Source of the DNA: Entrophospora sp. SA101
Taxonomy: Eukaryota > Glomeromycota > Glomeromycetes > Entrophosporales > Entrophosporaceae
NCBI GenBank assembly: GCA_958430865.1
Contig: CAUDNR010004039.1
Span: 1 to 64,000, forward strand
Direction of reading: 5' to 3'
DNA: 64,000 nucleotides
Under the pieces are notes generated by a model. That model was not told the origin of the DNA, did no database searches, and saw only the letters and a list, made by a program, of their open reading frames with translations. The translations under genes and the position numbers were made by a program. Shown piece after piece: positions 39,030 to 51,379 of the stretch (positions are counted from its first letter, which is position 1; each line of letters opens with the position of its first letter).

Positions 39030-39857
39030 TTGTCAAAATCAATTTTACAATTCACGCACAATTTTTTTTCACAACACAATGTATGTCTAAATCTTGATCC
39101 TGTTGGAGATATCGAGCATCAACCTTTTGTTATGGATATGGTTTATAATTTTATTCAAGATTATCCTTATCATGCGTCTTTTTTTTACACTGCGTGGACG
39201 CGCTTAAATAATATTACAAACAAAACGCACAAATTTGAAACCAGGCAAAACATTCAAATGGTGTGCCATTGGATCGAATAGTACGTATGAGCGTCGACGT
39301 TGAAAAATTTAACTTTTAAAGAATGCGAGTAATAAATATATTTTTTCTTTAGGTCCATTAGATTTTTAAAATCAATATCAACAACATTTGTCTTCTCATT
39401 TTTAGACATCTGATTAATCAAGACCATCAATAACAGAAAATTACACAAATTTATTAGAACATAGTAAATCATTAAAAAACAGGATTCGTCAAGCAGAACC
39501 AGTTCTTCAACTTGATGAACTTGAACATGTCAGGGAACAGGGTGGTTGAGTCCTAGGGTAGAATAGCATCTGAGATCACGTCAGATAATGAAATTGTTTC
39601 AACAGAGTTGTTAAATGGTGTTTTCAATGATTTGTCACCTGAACCAATAGCTGCACCACATTATTGTTTTGTAATTGATGAGAAAGTGGAAGAAATGGAT
39701 ATTAAACTTCAAGAAGTACTCATATAGTGAGCTTTAGAAACAGCTAGAATTATAGGTGAGACTATTACTGAGTGTAGTATTTCTAAGAATATTTTAAATT
39801 TGCTTAGTGTAATGTATGAACAAATTTTTCTGGATCATTTTATTATTTCTGAATGAT
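39030..39857 (+). pseudogene. decayed multi-exon gene, unknown family (copy B)
   Basis: Counterpart of 16397-17224, with the same GTACGT donor after HWIE and the same tandem TAG TGA stops after LQEVLI. Confidence 0.45.
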
Positions 39858-40032
39858 TTTTAGAATGCATCATTATGTTTTCCAGGCAGAACAACATTAG
39901 GCGAGCTGCCGAAAATTCTCAGAAAATTAAATATGTGTGAAGGGAATGTTACTAGAAACTTCAAAATTTGTATGAGCAAATGTATAAAATCAAACATGGT
40001 TTACTTTGGAGGACAAAAATAATTAAAAATAT

Positions 40033-40304
40033 TTTCAATATGAAAGTACGTCAATATTTTTAAAATAATGGCTCCGTTACGTTATAGGTATATGTTCTGC
40101 GAGCTCAAAGCATTTTTAAAAATTTCATCTGTATGATGAGAGTTATAGCAGTTTATGTAATAGGCATCTAAAATTTATGGCAAAAATTACATTTGCAATA
40201 TGAAAGTTAATAGATATTGTGGCACTGTTACGTTTTAGCGAGATGTTCTACATTTTTCATAATTAAAAAATCTCATCAATATGATGAGTTATAACAGTTT
40301 ACAA
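40033..40304. repeat. diverged tandem pair (copy B)
   Basis: Counterpart of the two-unit repeat at 17400-17671. Confidence 0.6.
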
Positions 40305-43300
40305 CAAAAGCGATTTTTCTTTATTAGTAAAATAACTACATGTACTAAAAAAAGAATGGAACTTTACAACTAATAAATTTTTTGAGAAACCTATCTATTA
40401 CATTAAAGCTATAGACCTACACTATCAACTATTAGGACGAAAGTGACTTTAATATTTATTAAAATTTGTGCAAACTTTAGGATGTTTTTAAACCGAGCCG
40501 ACCATAACTGATTTTCTTGATTGTAGCACCCCATGGGACGAGACTCATTATTTAATTCTTTATAAACTATAGAAAAACTAGAACTTCGAATCAATGGTTT
40601 CTAACATTGCTCTAATAATACTTGCTCATATAATACCTAGAGCATTACTGTTGTTCTTATTGACATTACTCTCACCCTCCTTTCACTTCTTGACCCCTTT
40701 TGACTTTTTATTATTTCCTAAATAACAAATCTATTGAAGGTTCGTAAATCTAATAGCATAAAAATTTATTTTCTTTGAATTTTATTATTATTGTTAAACC
40801 GGAATAACACTTTGATCACCATTTGAAAAATATTCATTCCCTTCTTCTTGTTGAACTATTTCATAATGAAAATGTTTGCCCTGATAAAGTTATCGTTAAT
40901 ATCATCATATGACATTCATTACGATCGAACATTTCAAAAATCAAAGCCTTGCGGAATAAATAAAGCGCTTCAATCTACATGTTGTATTGATTCAAGCATC
41001 TATGAATCATAATATCTTTTAAGGGCGGTTTGCTTTTGCTCATATTTGTTTGTTTTTTAATTGATAAACACGTAAAATTAAAGATTCTAAAATATCCCTA
41101 TATAATAATGCCTAAAGTTAAATCAAACCCGAGATAATCATAGAGTGTTGATTTAATATAACAGCTGCCAATGTTCTTTCTTATATTCAATTGGTATTCT
41201 GTAATGTTAAAAGAAGCCTAGCAATGGCATTGAACGAAGGGCGCCTAAAGCGAACACCTTCTAGACACTGCTGTATCCTAGAATCTTGCATATGTTTTAA
41301 GAAAAGGTGCATGACCCACTACAATAACTTCTATTTTAAGTTTTTTCTTGTACATCAAATTCAATAAAAATAAATGTTGTTTTCTAAAGCAAAATTTCGT
41401 CTCCTACTAATACTACCCTTCCCTACTCAAATGTTATTACTATATTAATCGAATTTTAAATTTGATTTTTTTTAATTTTATAATATTAATGATTTTATAA
41501 CTAAAAAAAAAAAAAGAGAGAATTGTGCGTTAAAGAAAAAATAGTTTGATTTTACTTTTTATATAAACATGTTTTTTGATGAGAATGATTGATTATGATA
41601 ATCAAGATAATAATAAAAAATAAATTATCAGTCAATCAATCAATTACAGTCTGTAATTAAAAATTTATTTTTTGCATTCCAATCTTTCCCAACAATTTTA
41701 TTATAGTAAAATCGTGGATAAATGCTAATAATACTAATACGTAATTACGTACCGTGTATCACAATTGCTATTTGGTATTCGAAAATAATTATGTACCAAA
41801 GCGTTAGTTATATATATATTTCTCGACTGAGCACAGTAAATTATTATATGTTTGTGATTAACCCAACCGGATTTACAAACAAAATAAAAAAATTACATTG
41901 TAATTGTCACAGAATAAAATAATAAACCAATTGAAAATCATTCGCGACAATAGAATTTTGATGAATATTTTGACCAACAAAATTATTGTTCCGATGATTA
42001 ATGCTCGTAGAAATAATTGGACTCTGATCAATCATATCATTGTTATTATTCTATTAAATTTTGGTCAGCAAAACTATTATTACTGACAATACCCGAGTTT
42101 GATTAAATTACTGTCCCCAGAGTTTTCGATTATGTAATAGTAATGTGATTATTTCCTGGCTGTTTTGATGACCGAAACTATTGTCGTGGTAGTGACCGGC
42201 AGTTTGGCGTAATTATTAAGATCAAAATATATACTGATTATATATCGATTATTAACCCTTGTATTTGTTTTTTAAAAAGTCTCTGTGTGAGGGAAAGCTG
42301 GTCAAGAGAAAGGTTGATTGTATTAGCATAGCTTATATTGTCTAGTCTTTCATCAACAAATCTCAAATATGCAATATCAAAGAATATATGAAGATTTTTA
42401 GAATTTAATACTTTATTTGGAATCATATGACGATAATGAAATTTCAAGTACATTGAAAAAAACAAAATCAGAATTATATTTTAATATTTTGGAAAATGAA
42501 AATTAACTTGACCATAAAAATCCTTATATTATTTAAAATGTTAGAAGCTAATATAAACATTATTAACAATCAAAACGACGGTCGTTAACAGAATCTTTTC
42601 TTTTATAATTTATGACTTATTTATATCGACCTGTTCTGGCCCAACATCTCTAATCAACCTGTACAAACTTTAACATCATCAATTCTTACATTGGCCACAT
42701 TATATACGATCACTTGTATTTTAAACAGAGGTGATGATCCGTATGGAATTCAGACAGTGAATGAGAACGAGTCAACTTACAAATAAAACTTTGTGCTATC
42801 GTTGCCAAAGGTGATAATGTCCAAATATAAAAATTTCTATTGAAAAAAAGTGCCCTCCAAGGAAGGAACAATAGAAATAAAATGATGGACCATTAGCACA
42901 AGAATAAAAAAAAGAAGATAAAGAGTCCAAAGTTAATGACTTTCTCGTATTTGCTTACTTGCCGGAGAGAAATTTAATCTAATAAGAAAACTAATTTGAC
43001 TTGAGTGAGTTTACTCAACACGATCACACAAAAATCTTTAATGATTCTCGTAATAAAGAACTTTTTAAAACAGGATAATTTTCTATTATTTGTTTTTAAA
43101 AAATTGGGCCCTCAAAGAAGTTTTATTGCCAGTCTTTGGTCAATTTCTATCCACAATTATCTGACCCTTTATTCCCTCTCGTTTAGGTTGAATCAACGCT
43201 GATACTGCTCAACCAAAAAATTCTTTTGGACAAATACTATTGAGTTTTGGTGCCTTCATTTTTGCTTAATTTGGTTATTTATTTTTTTACTGGTTCTAGA

Positions 43301-44033
43301 AAATGTAAGCATGGGATTAATAGTAATTGTGCATTATAATTTTGCTACTGGTGGTATCTGTTTTCATAAAAATTATATAGCAATAGCGTCCTTTCAATAG
43401 AATGGGACACAAAACTCCCCAGTTGGATTTGCCCATGTTACTTAAACCCAATAATGATTATTATTTAATTTCCCAAAAAGAAAATTTGTTTATTACGTGC
43501 TGAAGATCAAGGTAATTAAATTATTTTGGTTATGATTTACATCTACAAATTTAGAGAACATCCAAATTTGACTGGACAATTTCCAATATGTTCAACATCC
43601 GATCAATTTCCGGTAAACTTTTCAAACAAGTTTTTAACGGGAAACCAAATTCGTAATATTAATATAGGTATTACAATTACAATTACTATTTTACTTTATG
43701 TTAAAATGCTTAAATCATTACCAAGTTTTTTTTTTATTTATGACAAAATTGAAAAAAAAACCCATTTATTTAAGTAAAAACATAATTACATTTGTGAATA
43801 GACGTAGATTTATATAAAGAGCTCCTTTCAATATAAAAATAATATAAAAATAATATAAAAATAATACTTATTCATTAGGAAAAATTTGGACGTTACACGA
43901 TTCGAATTTTTTAATATATATAAATAATAATTCTTGATCTGCAATATCCACTAGTATGTCCATTTACTTACTCTCTTGACTTTAATATTAAGCATTTCTT
44001 GACAATTTTAAAATATTAATAATTAAATATTAT

Positions 44034-46227
44034 ATGGACAAATATCAGGCAAGATTTCAAATTCTATTTAAATTTTTTATTTCATTTATTTGTCCATTGA
44101 ATTCTTACTTTTCCATTTAACAGAAAATTGAAAAATTAGGAGAAGGTATCTATCTATATGATGGTTCTATACTTATTAATAATAATAAATTTTGTTTATT
44201 ATTATTGTCATTGTTGTTATTATTATATTTCAATTTATCAAATCAAAAATATATGTTTATATAAAAAGGAACTTATGGTATTGTATATAAGGCACAAAAT
44301 AGAGAAACGAACGATGTGGTTGCATTAAAACGTATAAGGCTAGACAATGAAGAGGAAGGCGTAAGAAGAAGAATTTTATACTTTTTTGATGAAATATTTG
44401 ATATATTAGGATGAGCTATGTTTTTATATGTTTTTATAACTATTTATCTAAAATAAATATATTAGGTGCCATGTACAGCGATACGTGAAATATCATTATT
44501 AAAAGAATTAAAGCATCCTAATATAGTAAGGTAGGTAAATGAAAAAATATATTTGTTTGATTTGTTCGATTATGTTATTTTTATTATCATTATATTTAAT
44601 TTTATTCCTTCTATCTCAAACAAAAGGCTTTATGATGTTTTACATACAGAAAAAAAATTAACACTGGTATTTGAATATTTGGATTCCGATTTAAAAAAAT
44701 TTCTGGATAACTATGCTGGTGATTTAGAAATTGTCACAATCAAGGTATTTTATTTGATTTAGGTTTTTTGTGTGGTGTGTGATTTATTATATAATCAATT
44801 GATCAATTAATTTTTATATATAAATTTTGCATTTGATAAAAGCAATTAATGTATCAACTTCTTAAAGGAATCGCATTTTGTCATGAACATCGAGTTTTAC
44901 ATAGGGTGGGTAAATCTATAATATACATATATATTATGATGAGAAAACAGTTTTTTGAGAAATTAATAATAATAAAAAAAGATCATTGATATATATATAT
45001 ATATATTCAAGGGAACTTACACCTTTAAAAAAAAACGGTTATGACTAGAAAACAAAAAATAAATTCTTTTTTCTTGTCCACCAACTTCATATATTTAAAT
45101 GATTATACATAATTATTTATTTACTTATTTATTTATTTATTTATTTAATAGGATTTGAAACCACAAAATTTACTTATTAATAAGGTCAAACTTAATATTC
45201 TCACAATTTTACTATATATTTAAAAAAAAATCAATAGTTAGCTAATTAATTAATTAGTTATTTATTTATTTAATAGAAAGGTGAATTGAAATTAGCGGAT
45301 TTTGGTTTAGCACGTGCTTTTGGAATTCCAGTTCGAAGTTATTCTCACGAGGTTTTTATTATTGTTTTAAAAACAAAAATTTATTGATTATATCAAAAGA
45401 GAGCATAAACTTAATTTTCAATTTATTTATTTTAGGTTGTGACATTATGGTATAGAGCACCAGATGTATTAATGGGTTCCAGACAATATTCAACATCTAT
45501 CGATGTATGGTCGGCTGGTTGTATATTTGCTGGTATGTAGGAATAATCATTAACTATAAGGTATAACTATGGTTATAACTACGATTAATAAATTAACTTG
45601 GTTTTTTTTTTATTTCTTTTTTAAGAAATGGCATCAGGAAGACCTTTATTCCCTGGGAGTTCGATCAAAGATCAATTATTACGAATATTTAAATATCCTT
45701 TCCTTTATCATGATATATATATATATTGTATGTTTCTATATTTATTGTATAATGTGTATATTTCTTTTTAACTACCTTTGAACAATTTTAGGAACTCCAA
45801 CAGAAGAAACATGGCCGAGAGTTTCACAATTACCAGAGTACAAGGTATATTTTTTTTTTAAAAAAGAAAATCCATTATTATATGAATATAAAGAATATGT
45901 TATTGAATATATTTTATTTTATTTTTATGTAGAGTGATTTTCCGATTTATCCTCAAATGTCACTAGATTCACATTTACCTAAACTTGACAATTTGGGACT
46001 TGATTTATTAAGTGTAAGAAAAAGAAAATGAGGAAATCAAACAAAAAAGTTTTTTTTATCCATAATTCAAATTTATTTATTTATTTATTTTATTTTTATT
46101 TTATTTTTTCCAGCAATTGATTGAATATGTACCTGAAAACCGTATTAGTGCCGAGGATGCACTACATCATACATATTTTGAGGAAATTCGTAGAAAGGAT
46201 CTGCTTCAGTCACAATCACAACCATAA
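44034..46227 (+). CDS. cyclin-dependent kinase, CDK5/Pho85 family
   Basis: Thirteen exons: 44034-44048, 44124-44145, 44269-44360, 44466-44530, 44627-44744, 44843-44905, 45152-45184, 45277-45351, 45436-45532, 45626-45692, 45784-45844, 45933-46013, 46114-46227. They join into 300 residues, close to animal CDK5 and yeast Pho85. Visible motifs are GEGTYG with T14/Y15, K33, a PCTAIRE cyclin-binding helix with E51, HRDLKPQN (D126, N131), DFG at 144-146, [21 protein letters not shown] with S159, and GTPTEETWP. The numbering matches CDK5 without gaps up to the activation loop, and [16 protein letters not shown] is Pho85-like. By family knowledge it needs a Pho80/Pcl- or p35-type cyclin and acts in nutrient or morphogenesis signalling. 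The first intron is GC-AG and intron 10 is AT-AC. The start codon lies 66 bp after the duplicated block ends. Confidence 0.93.
44049..44123 (+). other. GC-AG intron after a 15-nt first coding exon
   Basis: Exon 1 encodes MDKYQ. The donor is CAG/GCAAGA, a GC variant with otherwise strong consensus, and the acceptor is TTTAACAG. The phase-0 joint gives [13 protein letters not shown], the expected CDK N-terminus. Confidence 0.8.
45693..45783 (+). other. AT-AC (U12-type) intron in the CDK gene
   Basis: The donor is ATATCCTTTCC, an exact match to the U12-type 5' consensus. The branch-like word TTTTTAAC lies at 45765-45772 and the intron ends GAAC at 45783, 12-13 nt after the branch A. The length is 91 bp, phase 2. 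Splicing gives [12 protein letters not shown], the conserved CDK5/Pho85 segment. No GT-AG alternative keeps frame and conservation: the nearby TTTTAG acceptor shifts the frame. Confidence 0.88.
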
Positions 46228-49047
46228 ATAACTTATAATTATATTAAACTTTTGTTAGGGAAAAGAGAGAAACAAATCTCGTCTTTGGCAGTAAAACAAT
46301 CATAATCATCATCAACATTATCATAAACATCATCAACATTAGACAATAATAATTAATTTAATATCATATACATACATACATATGTGTAATATTAATGTTC
46401 AATGCTTTTTGTTTTCAAAATTTTATTTTATTTATGAATAAATTTATTTGTTTCTTTGATACATTTTTGTCAATTTCTCTTGACATTTTTCAAATTGATC
46501 TCTTTCTATATATCTTTTATCATTTTTCCGGAAGATTATCACATATTCATGATTGACTTTGTAATCTCTATATTATTTAATCTACCGTATTCTTACAATA
46601 TTAAACCATCGATATTTGAAATCATTCTCATAATACCGTATTTTTTGTTTTTCAAGATCTAAAATCTTGTAAAAGAGGCCGCCCATGAACATCATTGTCA
46701 TTGATGCCAATTGGGATCTATTATCCTATTTTTCCCGCTTCCTTAGCGGTTATATGAGATCAAGGGACCATTATTATATAAATTGATTGCTTAATAGACA
46801 GCATGGGCAGCTCTTCATATAGGCCAAAAATCTCTCTCCTAATATTATTTGATAATCGGTGTCAGTTTTTTTTTGTCTCTTTGCTTTATATCAAGAGGTC
46901 ATTAGTATTTATTATTTTTTTTAAAATAATCTAAGCAATGCGATCTGATGAGCATGTCATTGAATGTGTTCTGCAGTAATCGTGATGATTGAACGCGGAG
47001 CTTTCTTTCTGACAATCGTCAGGATGGTTTTCTGCAAGTGATCCTTAGCTCTGCTAACCTAAGTGTTAATTAAAACCTATATAAGTTGACATGTCAACAA
47101 TAAATCTAAAAATCTAAATCTAAATGCCCGTGCATGGTGATGATATGTCATGTCTCTTTGAATCCTTTTAAAAGGTTTTTATTGTGACATGTAAATGAAT
47201 TCTCTTGGCAATGTTGCTCACATCAATCAATTCACGATTGCAATGTATTTTCTTGTTTTTTTTTATGATTAACAGATTCCAAACAAAAACTATGATTGCG
47301 AGAAACCTTTTATCTATTAAAATAATAATATATGTCACTTATCAGATATGTAGTCAAATATTTTTATCATTGCTTTTTTGTTGGAAGACAGTCGTGGTGA
47401 AGCATTACTATTATGGTCACCATTCTGAATATTTTTTAAAGACACAGAAACCTTTCTCATTGTACAGATTGTACAAAGGAACTTTGGACCTTGTATTTCA
47501 ATAAGGCTTCCCTAGCCGATCAAGTAAATCGACCATCAAGATAGCTAATGACTTTGTATGTAAAGATTTCTATTTTGTCGGTACTATTACTACTACTATT
47601 TCTTGGATCTTTGTTGCCTTAACCTATTTTAGTGATTCTTTCTCTGATGGCTTGTTATATATATATACCTATTACTATGAAAAATGAACAGTAAAGAGAA
47701 TGCGCGATTAGACCAGAATTCTATATTATTATAAAGAATCTATAAAAAAATAACATCCACGCATATGGATTCGCCATCGTTGTTATTTTCAATGTCATTA
47801 TCTTAATGCAAACAGATGAGATTTTATTTGATTGCTAAAAAAGTATAACTATTTCATCCTTGTACCAAAGATTTAATTATATTTTTTTGTGATGCTAGTG
47901 TGACTAACTAAATTGCCATGAAGACTCTCTGTTACTTGGCCCAAAGCTTTCGCATCACTACCCAATGAGTTGTTCTATGCTTTCAATATTTTTTCCCGTG
48001 AATAGTTTAAAGTTTTTATATTTCTAATATTTGTACTTTAAGTTAAAATAAAGCAATGATAGGTTTATCTCATTTGAATGTCGTTTCTGTGACCCTCACG
48101 AGAATCATCGCTAACTATCAATTGTGACTTTTTATGTGAGCGTAATTCATCCTATAATTAGGTCTTGATTTTATCTTTATGATTGTTAACTTAATAGTCG
48201 CAGAAGGAGCATTTGTATCTTTCTTGGCTAGTATTTTTTTTTTTTAAGATATCTATTAAACTTTTTGATTATTTCAAGTATTGAATTTTACAATAGGGTG
48301 CAATGAATATCTTGATAATGGTGATCTTATATGAAGTCAGTTATTATGAATAAGTTCTTGCGAAGTTTATATATAGCCATGAGTTAACCTTAAAAGGCTT
48401 CTCTATATTGATGTTTCTTGCAAGTTGTTTCTTTGTTTTGTCTTTTATGTATCTAGAGATTAAGGGAGACTGCTTGCTGCATACATTAACTATCTATCAA
48501 ACCAACACTTGAGAGGTTTTGAAAAATCGCATATTAATATGACCCAATTTTATTGATGACCAAAAAAAAAACAAGAGATGAGATAAATCTGCACTGAACG
48601 ATTATTGGACAATAATAATAATAATAATAATAATAATAATCAATCTATATATTCTTATCGATTCACATTTGATTGGTTAAAAGTTGTCACCAAATATCAC
48701 GTAAATTTTGATTGGCCTAAAAATCAAACACGCTCAGCTCACTTCAAAAAAAAAAAATTTTTCATATAACAAGTAATTATTTAATTTATGAATTACCAAT
48801 TTAAAATTTATTTTCACAATGAACAATAGAGTTATTATTGATAATAATATTATTACCCATTAGTTGATATTGTTGATATTGATATTGATTTTTTTTTCTT
48901 GATGGTCATACCCACAAATCAATTATTGAATATGTAAGTTAACATGTAAAAGAATACTTCATTAAATGTTAAAATAATGTTTCAATTGGTTGGATTTTAT
49001 TTTACTAAAAAATTAAAATAATAAATAAATAAATAGGGAATTGTTAT
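46228..49047. other. intergenic region
   Basis: No supported gene. The part at about 46670-47180 is less AT-rich than its surroundings and may be old repeat debris, but no ends were found. A trinucleotide ATA microsatellite lies at about 48612-48641. Confidence 0.4.
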
Positions 49048-49197
49048 TCGCACCCCACGTGACTAAGTGTAGTAATGTGACCAATGAATGGCTTAGCCAA
49101 ATAAATCACTTAGAAAATGGCTTGATCAAATAAATTGCTTAGCAAATAACTTGATGATTTTATTAGTTTATCTTTTGTCTTAGTCACTTGGGTGCGA
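49048..49197. mobile_element. short inverted-repeat element (MITE-like)
   Basis: The left end TCGCACCCCACGTGACTAAG is matched by the reverse complement of CTTAGTCACTTGGGTGCGA at the right end, about 20 bp with one or two mismatches. The 150-bp interior has repeated GGCTTAGCCAAATAAAT-like words. No coding capacity. The target-site duplication is unclear. Confidence 0.65.
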
Positions 49198-49751
49198 TAG
49201 AAATATTTATTTATTATCGTTAATTTAATTCATTTGTAAAAATAATTTCACACATAATAATAAATAAATAAATTCTTTATTTCGCTTATAAAAACACTTT
49301 TGTAGTCGGAAATTAAACAGTAGGATTTAATTGTCCATTTGGTTATCAGAGTGGTAGAGAACTCTGAGGTTTTGTTTATTTGCTTTGGTATAAAATGAAA
49401 GTTTTGACGTTGGTTAATCAGTGTAGTGTTAACAATGGGTTGTATAGAAAATTTTCAGTTTCTTTGGTTTCAAGTGACATTTATCCTGTATTAGTATTAT
49501 GATATTTCCAATAATCAATTCATAATTAATTTCGTCACCCATAATTAGTTTCGTCACCTGTAATAGTAATTAATTTCATAATTCTGCTTTTAGAGAGGGA
49601 AAGTGGTAATAAATTACGATAATTGCAAATTACGAATTAGATAATTACCATCCCATGTATATTCACACTTGCAGACCATTATGTTGAATCACAAATGCCA
49701 GATCTAGAAAAAAAGCCCTTAAATCCAGAAACTTGATATATTCTGTTTATA

Positions 49752-49892
49752 CATTCAGACCTTGTTATAACGAATTTCGAACTAGTACAGTTTAGAGAGT
49801 ATCCGCAGAAATATTGTATTTTGATTGGATATTCCTGAGGATACTTTTTAAATTTGTACTAGTTCAAAATTCGTTATAACAAGGTTTGGCTT
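49752..49892. mobile_element. short TA-flanked inverted-repeat element
   Basis: The arms ACCTTGTTATAACGAATT and the reverse complement of AATTCGTTATAACAAGGTTT extend inward through GAACTAGTACA, about 30 bp per arm. TA lies immediately outside both ends (49750-49751 and 49893-49894), as expected for Tc1/mariner/pogo-type targets. 141 bp, non-autonomous. Confidence 0.7.
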
Positions 49893-49984
49893 TATGTTCA
49901 CAAACCAATTATTCTAGCCGGGGTTGTTATACTAACAAGACAACGGCCTAAATGATTGTCTCTATAACTGCTTGAAAAGAGCCT

Positions 49985-50554
49985 ATGGAACAAAATGGAA
50001 ACTCCCACAAGGCCAGAATTATTAAAGCAAGATTATGCCTTCAAAGGGACGATCTGGTTCTGGTAAACCTTATAGAAGTAGAAATGGTGAGTTCTATAGC
50101 TATTGATGTTGGTGGGGATCATTATTACAAATATATTAGAAATTCCAAACAAAAAATAGGCATTATTCACTTGCAAAAAATCCAAATTGACAAAAGTCAA
50201 GTGATATTCAAAACCAGTTGATCCAATAGCATAACAGTGGAATTATAAAATGGCGAATTATACTGGACCAGTTACATTGCTGAGTTTAAAAGGCAGATTT
50301 ATAATTCTCCCAAGTATTGCTATATCTCGGTAAGGATAAAACTTTTGAAACTCTTATAGAATCATATAATAGATTAAGTGAGGAGAAAATTTGACATTTC
50401 AATGGACATGCAGATGTGTGGTGGTAACGAAAAAATCATTGCTTTATGGTTATTTGAGCAATGCAGGCTTGGCATTTCTTTAGATCCTCAAGAGGCTAAA
50501 TGGATTTCAAACACAATGAGAGGTGGTTTGATTTGGGCAATAGGACTTTATTAG
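49985..50554 (+). pseudogene. degenerate coding-like region, unknown family
   Basis: A 78-codon frame from ATG 49985 (MEQNGNSHKARIIKARL...) is followed by protein-like text in other frames, for example SLDPQEAKWISNTMRGGLIW near 50478-50537. The pieces are not joined by clear splice sites. It is probably a remnant of a repeat-encoded gene. Confidence 0.25.
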
Positions 50555-51379
50555 CATGTTCATTTCTTTTAAACATTTTTTGATTCAAGAGATTTAATCT
50601 TCAATGATATATGCAATTAAAAATTAAAATATGATATATCCAAACTCTACATCAGGAAATTTTCCCTGCTGTAATATTATGTCCATAAATTTTAATATTT
50701 GATACCTGAGCACTAATTCCAATAATGTTCCTTTGCTTAATAATTAATTAATACTACATTAATATTGTTTGACTGAAAAATAATAATTACTATTTTTACT
50801 TATTTTTATTAATATTATTAATATTGCACAAATGTAGATAGTACTAGGGTTGATAAAGTTGACTAACTCACCAAAATACATGGTATTAGTTGACAATATT
50901 GACAGTTACTTTTCTTGTGTAAAAGGAATAATAACAAGTTTCAGTTTGAGAAATAATCAAATCATACTCAAAACTATTCACAATAAATAAGTCATTATTA
51001 TTATTTAATATTGAACCTTTTTTTGTTGCAAATCAATAGATAAATTTTAATAGATACTTATAATTATCATATCAATAAAATCCCTTGATTCAAGAACTGT
51101 TCCTTTTTCCAAAATTTCATGTCCTACCAATGTACAGTATTTTTTAAAGAAAAATCTACCTTGTATAATACTAGATGCATTAAAAATTTTCATGCATTTT
51201 TACCTAATGACCTCCCCAATGAATGTGCAACTATGGCAACTATATTATTTATATTATTATTCATTTTAACATTATTATAAAAAAATTTAAAATATTAAAA
51301 AATAATTTTTTGATTCAAAATTTTTTTTTAATTCTTATAAATTGTTATCAACCAATAATAAAAGTTACTTTTAAACCTT
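50555..51379. other. AT-rich spacer downstream of the PPR gene
   Basis: No gene seen. A+T-rich with homopolymers. It contains the 3' side of the minus-strand PPR gene. Confidence 0.4.

Larger units (their letters stand above)
25071..43968. repeat. large duplicated block, copy B
   Basis: Same block as 2439-21335, displaced by 22,633 bp. The left flank is a different unique sequence, and the first 53 bp (25071-25123) carry three substitutions and one extra A relative to copy A. The right end continues without a gap into the CDK gene, so copy B is the copy with natural downstream context. Confidence 0.95.

Noticed and set aside
2439..43968. Simple tandem duplication by unequal crossing-over
   Set aside because: The copies are separated by 3.7 kb of unrelated repeat-rich DNA and a gap, and the left flanks differ. 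A plain head-to-tail unit is not what is seen.
45693..45788. GT-AG or AT-AG alternatives for CDK intron 10
   Set aside because: No GT donor near FK keeps the conserved frame. The ATTTTAG acceptor at 45788 would give AAG AAC TCC and lose GTPTEE. Only AC at 45782-45783 restores KILGTPTEE.
47205..47504. 99-codon frame downstream of the CDK gene
   Set aside because: The start is not ATG, the translation is Phe/Ile-rich without family features, and no exon partners were found.
48612..48641. Regular short repeats considered as a CRISPR-like array
   Set aside because: This is a trinucleotide ATA microsatellite with no spacers. The host is eukaryotic and no cas genes are present.
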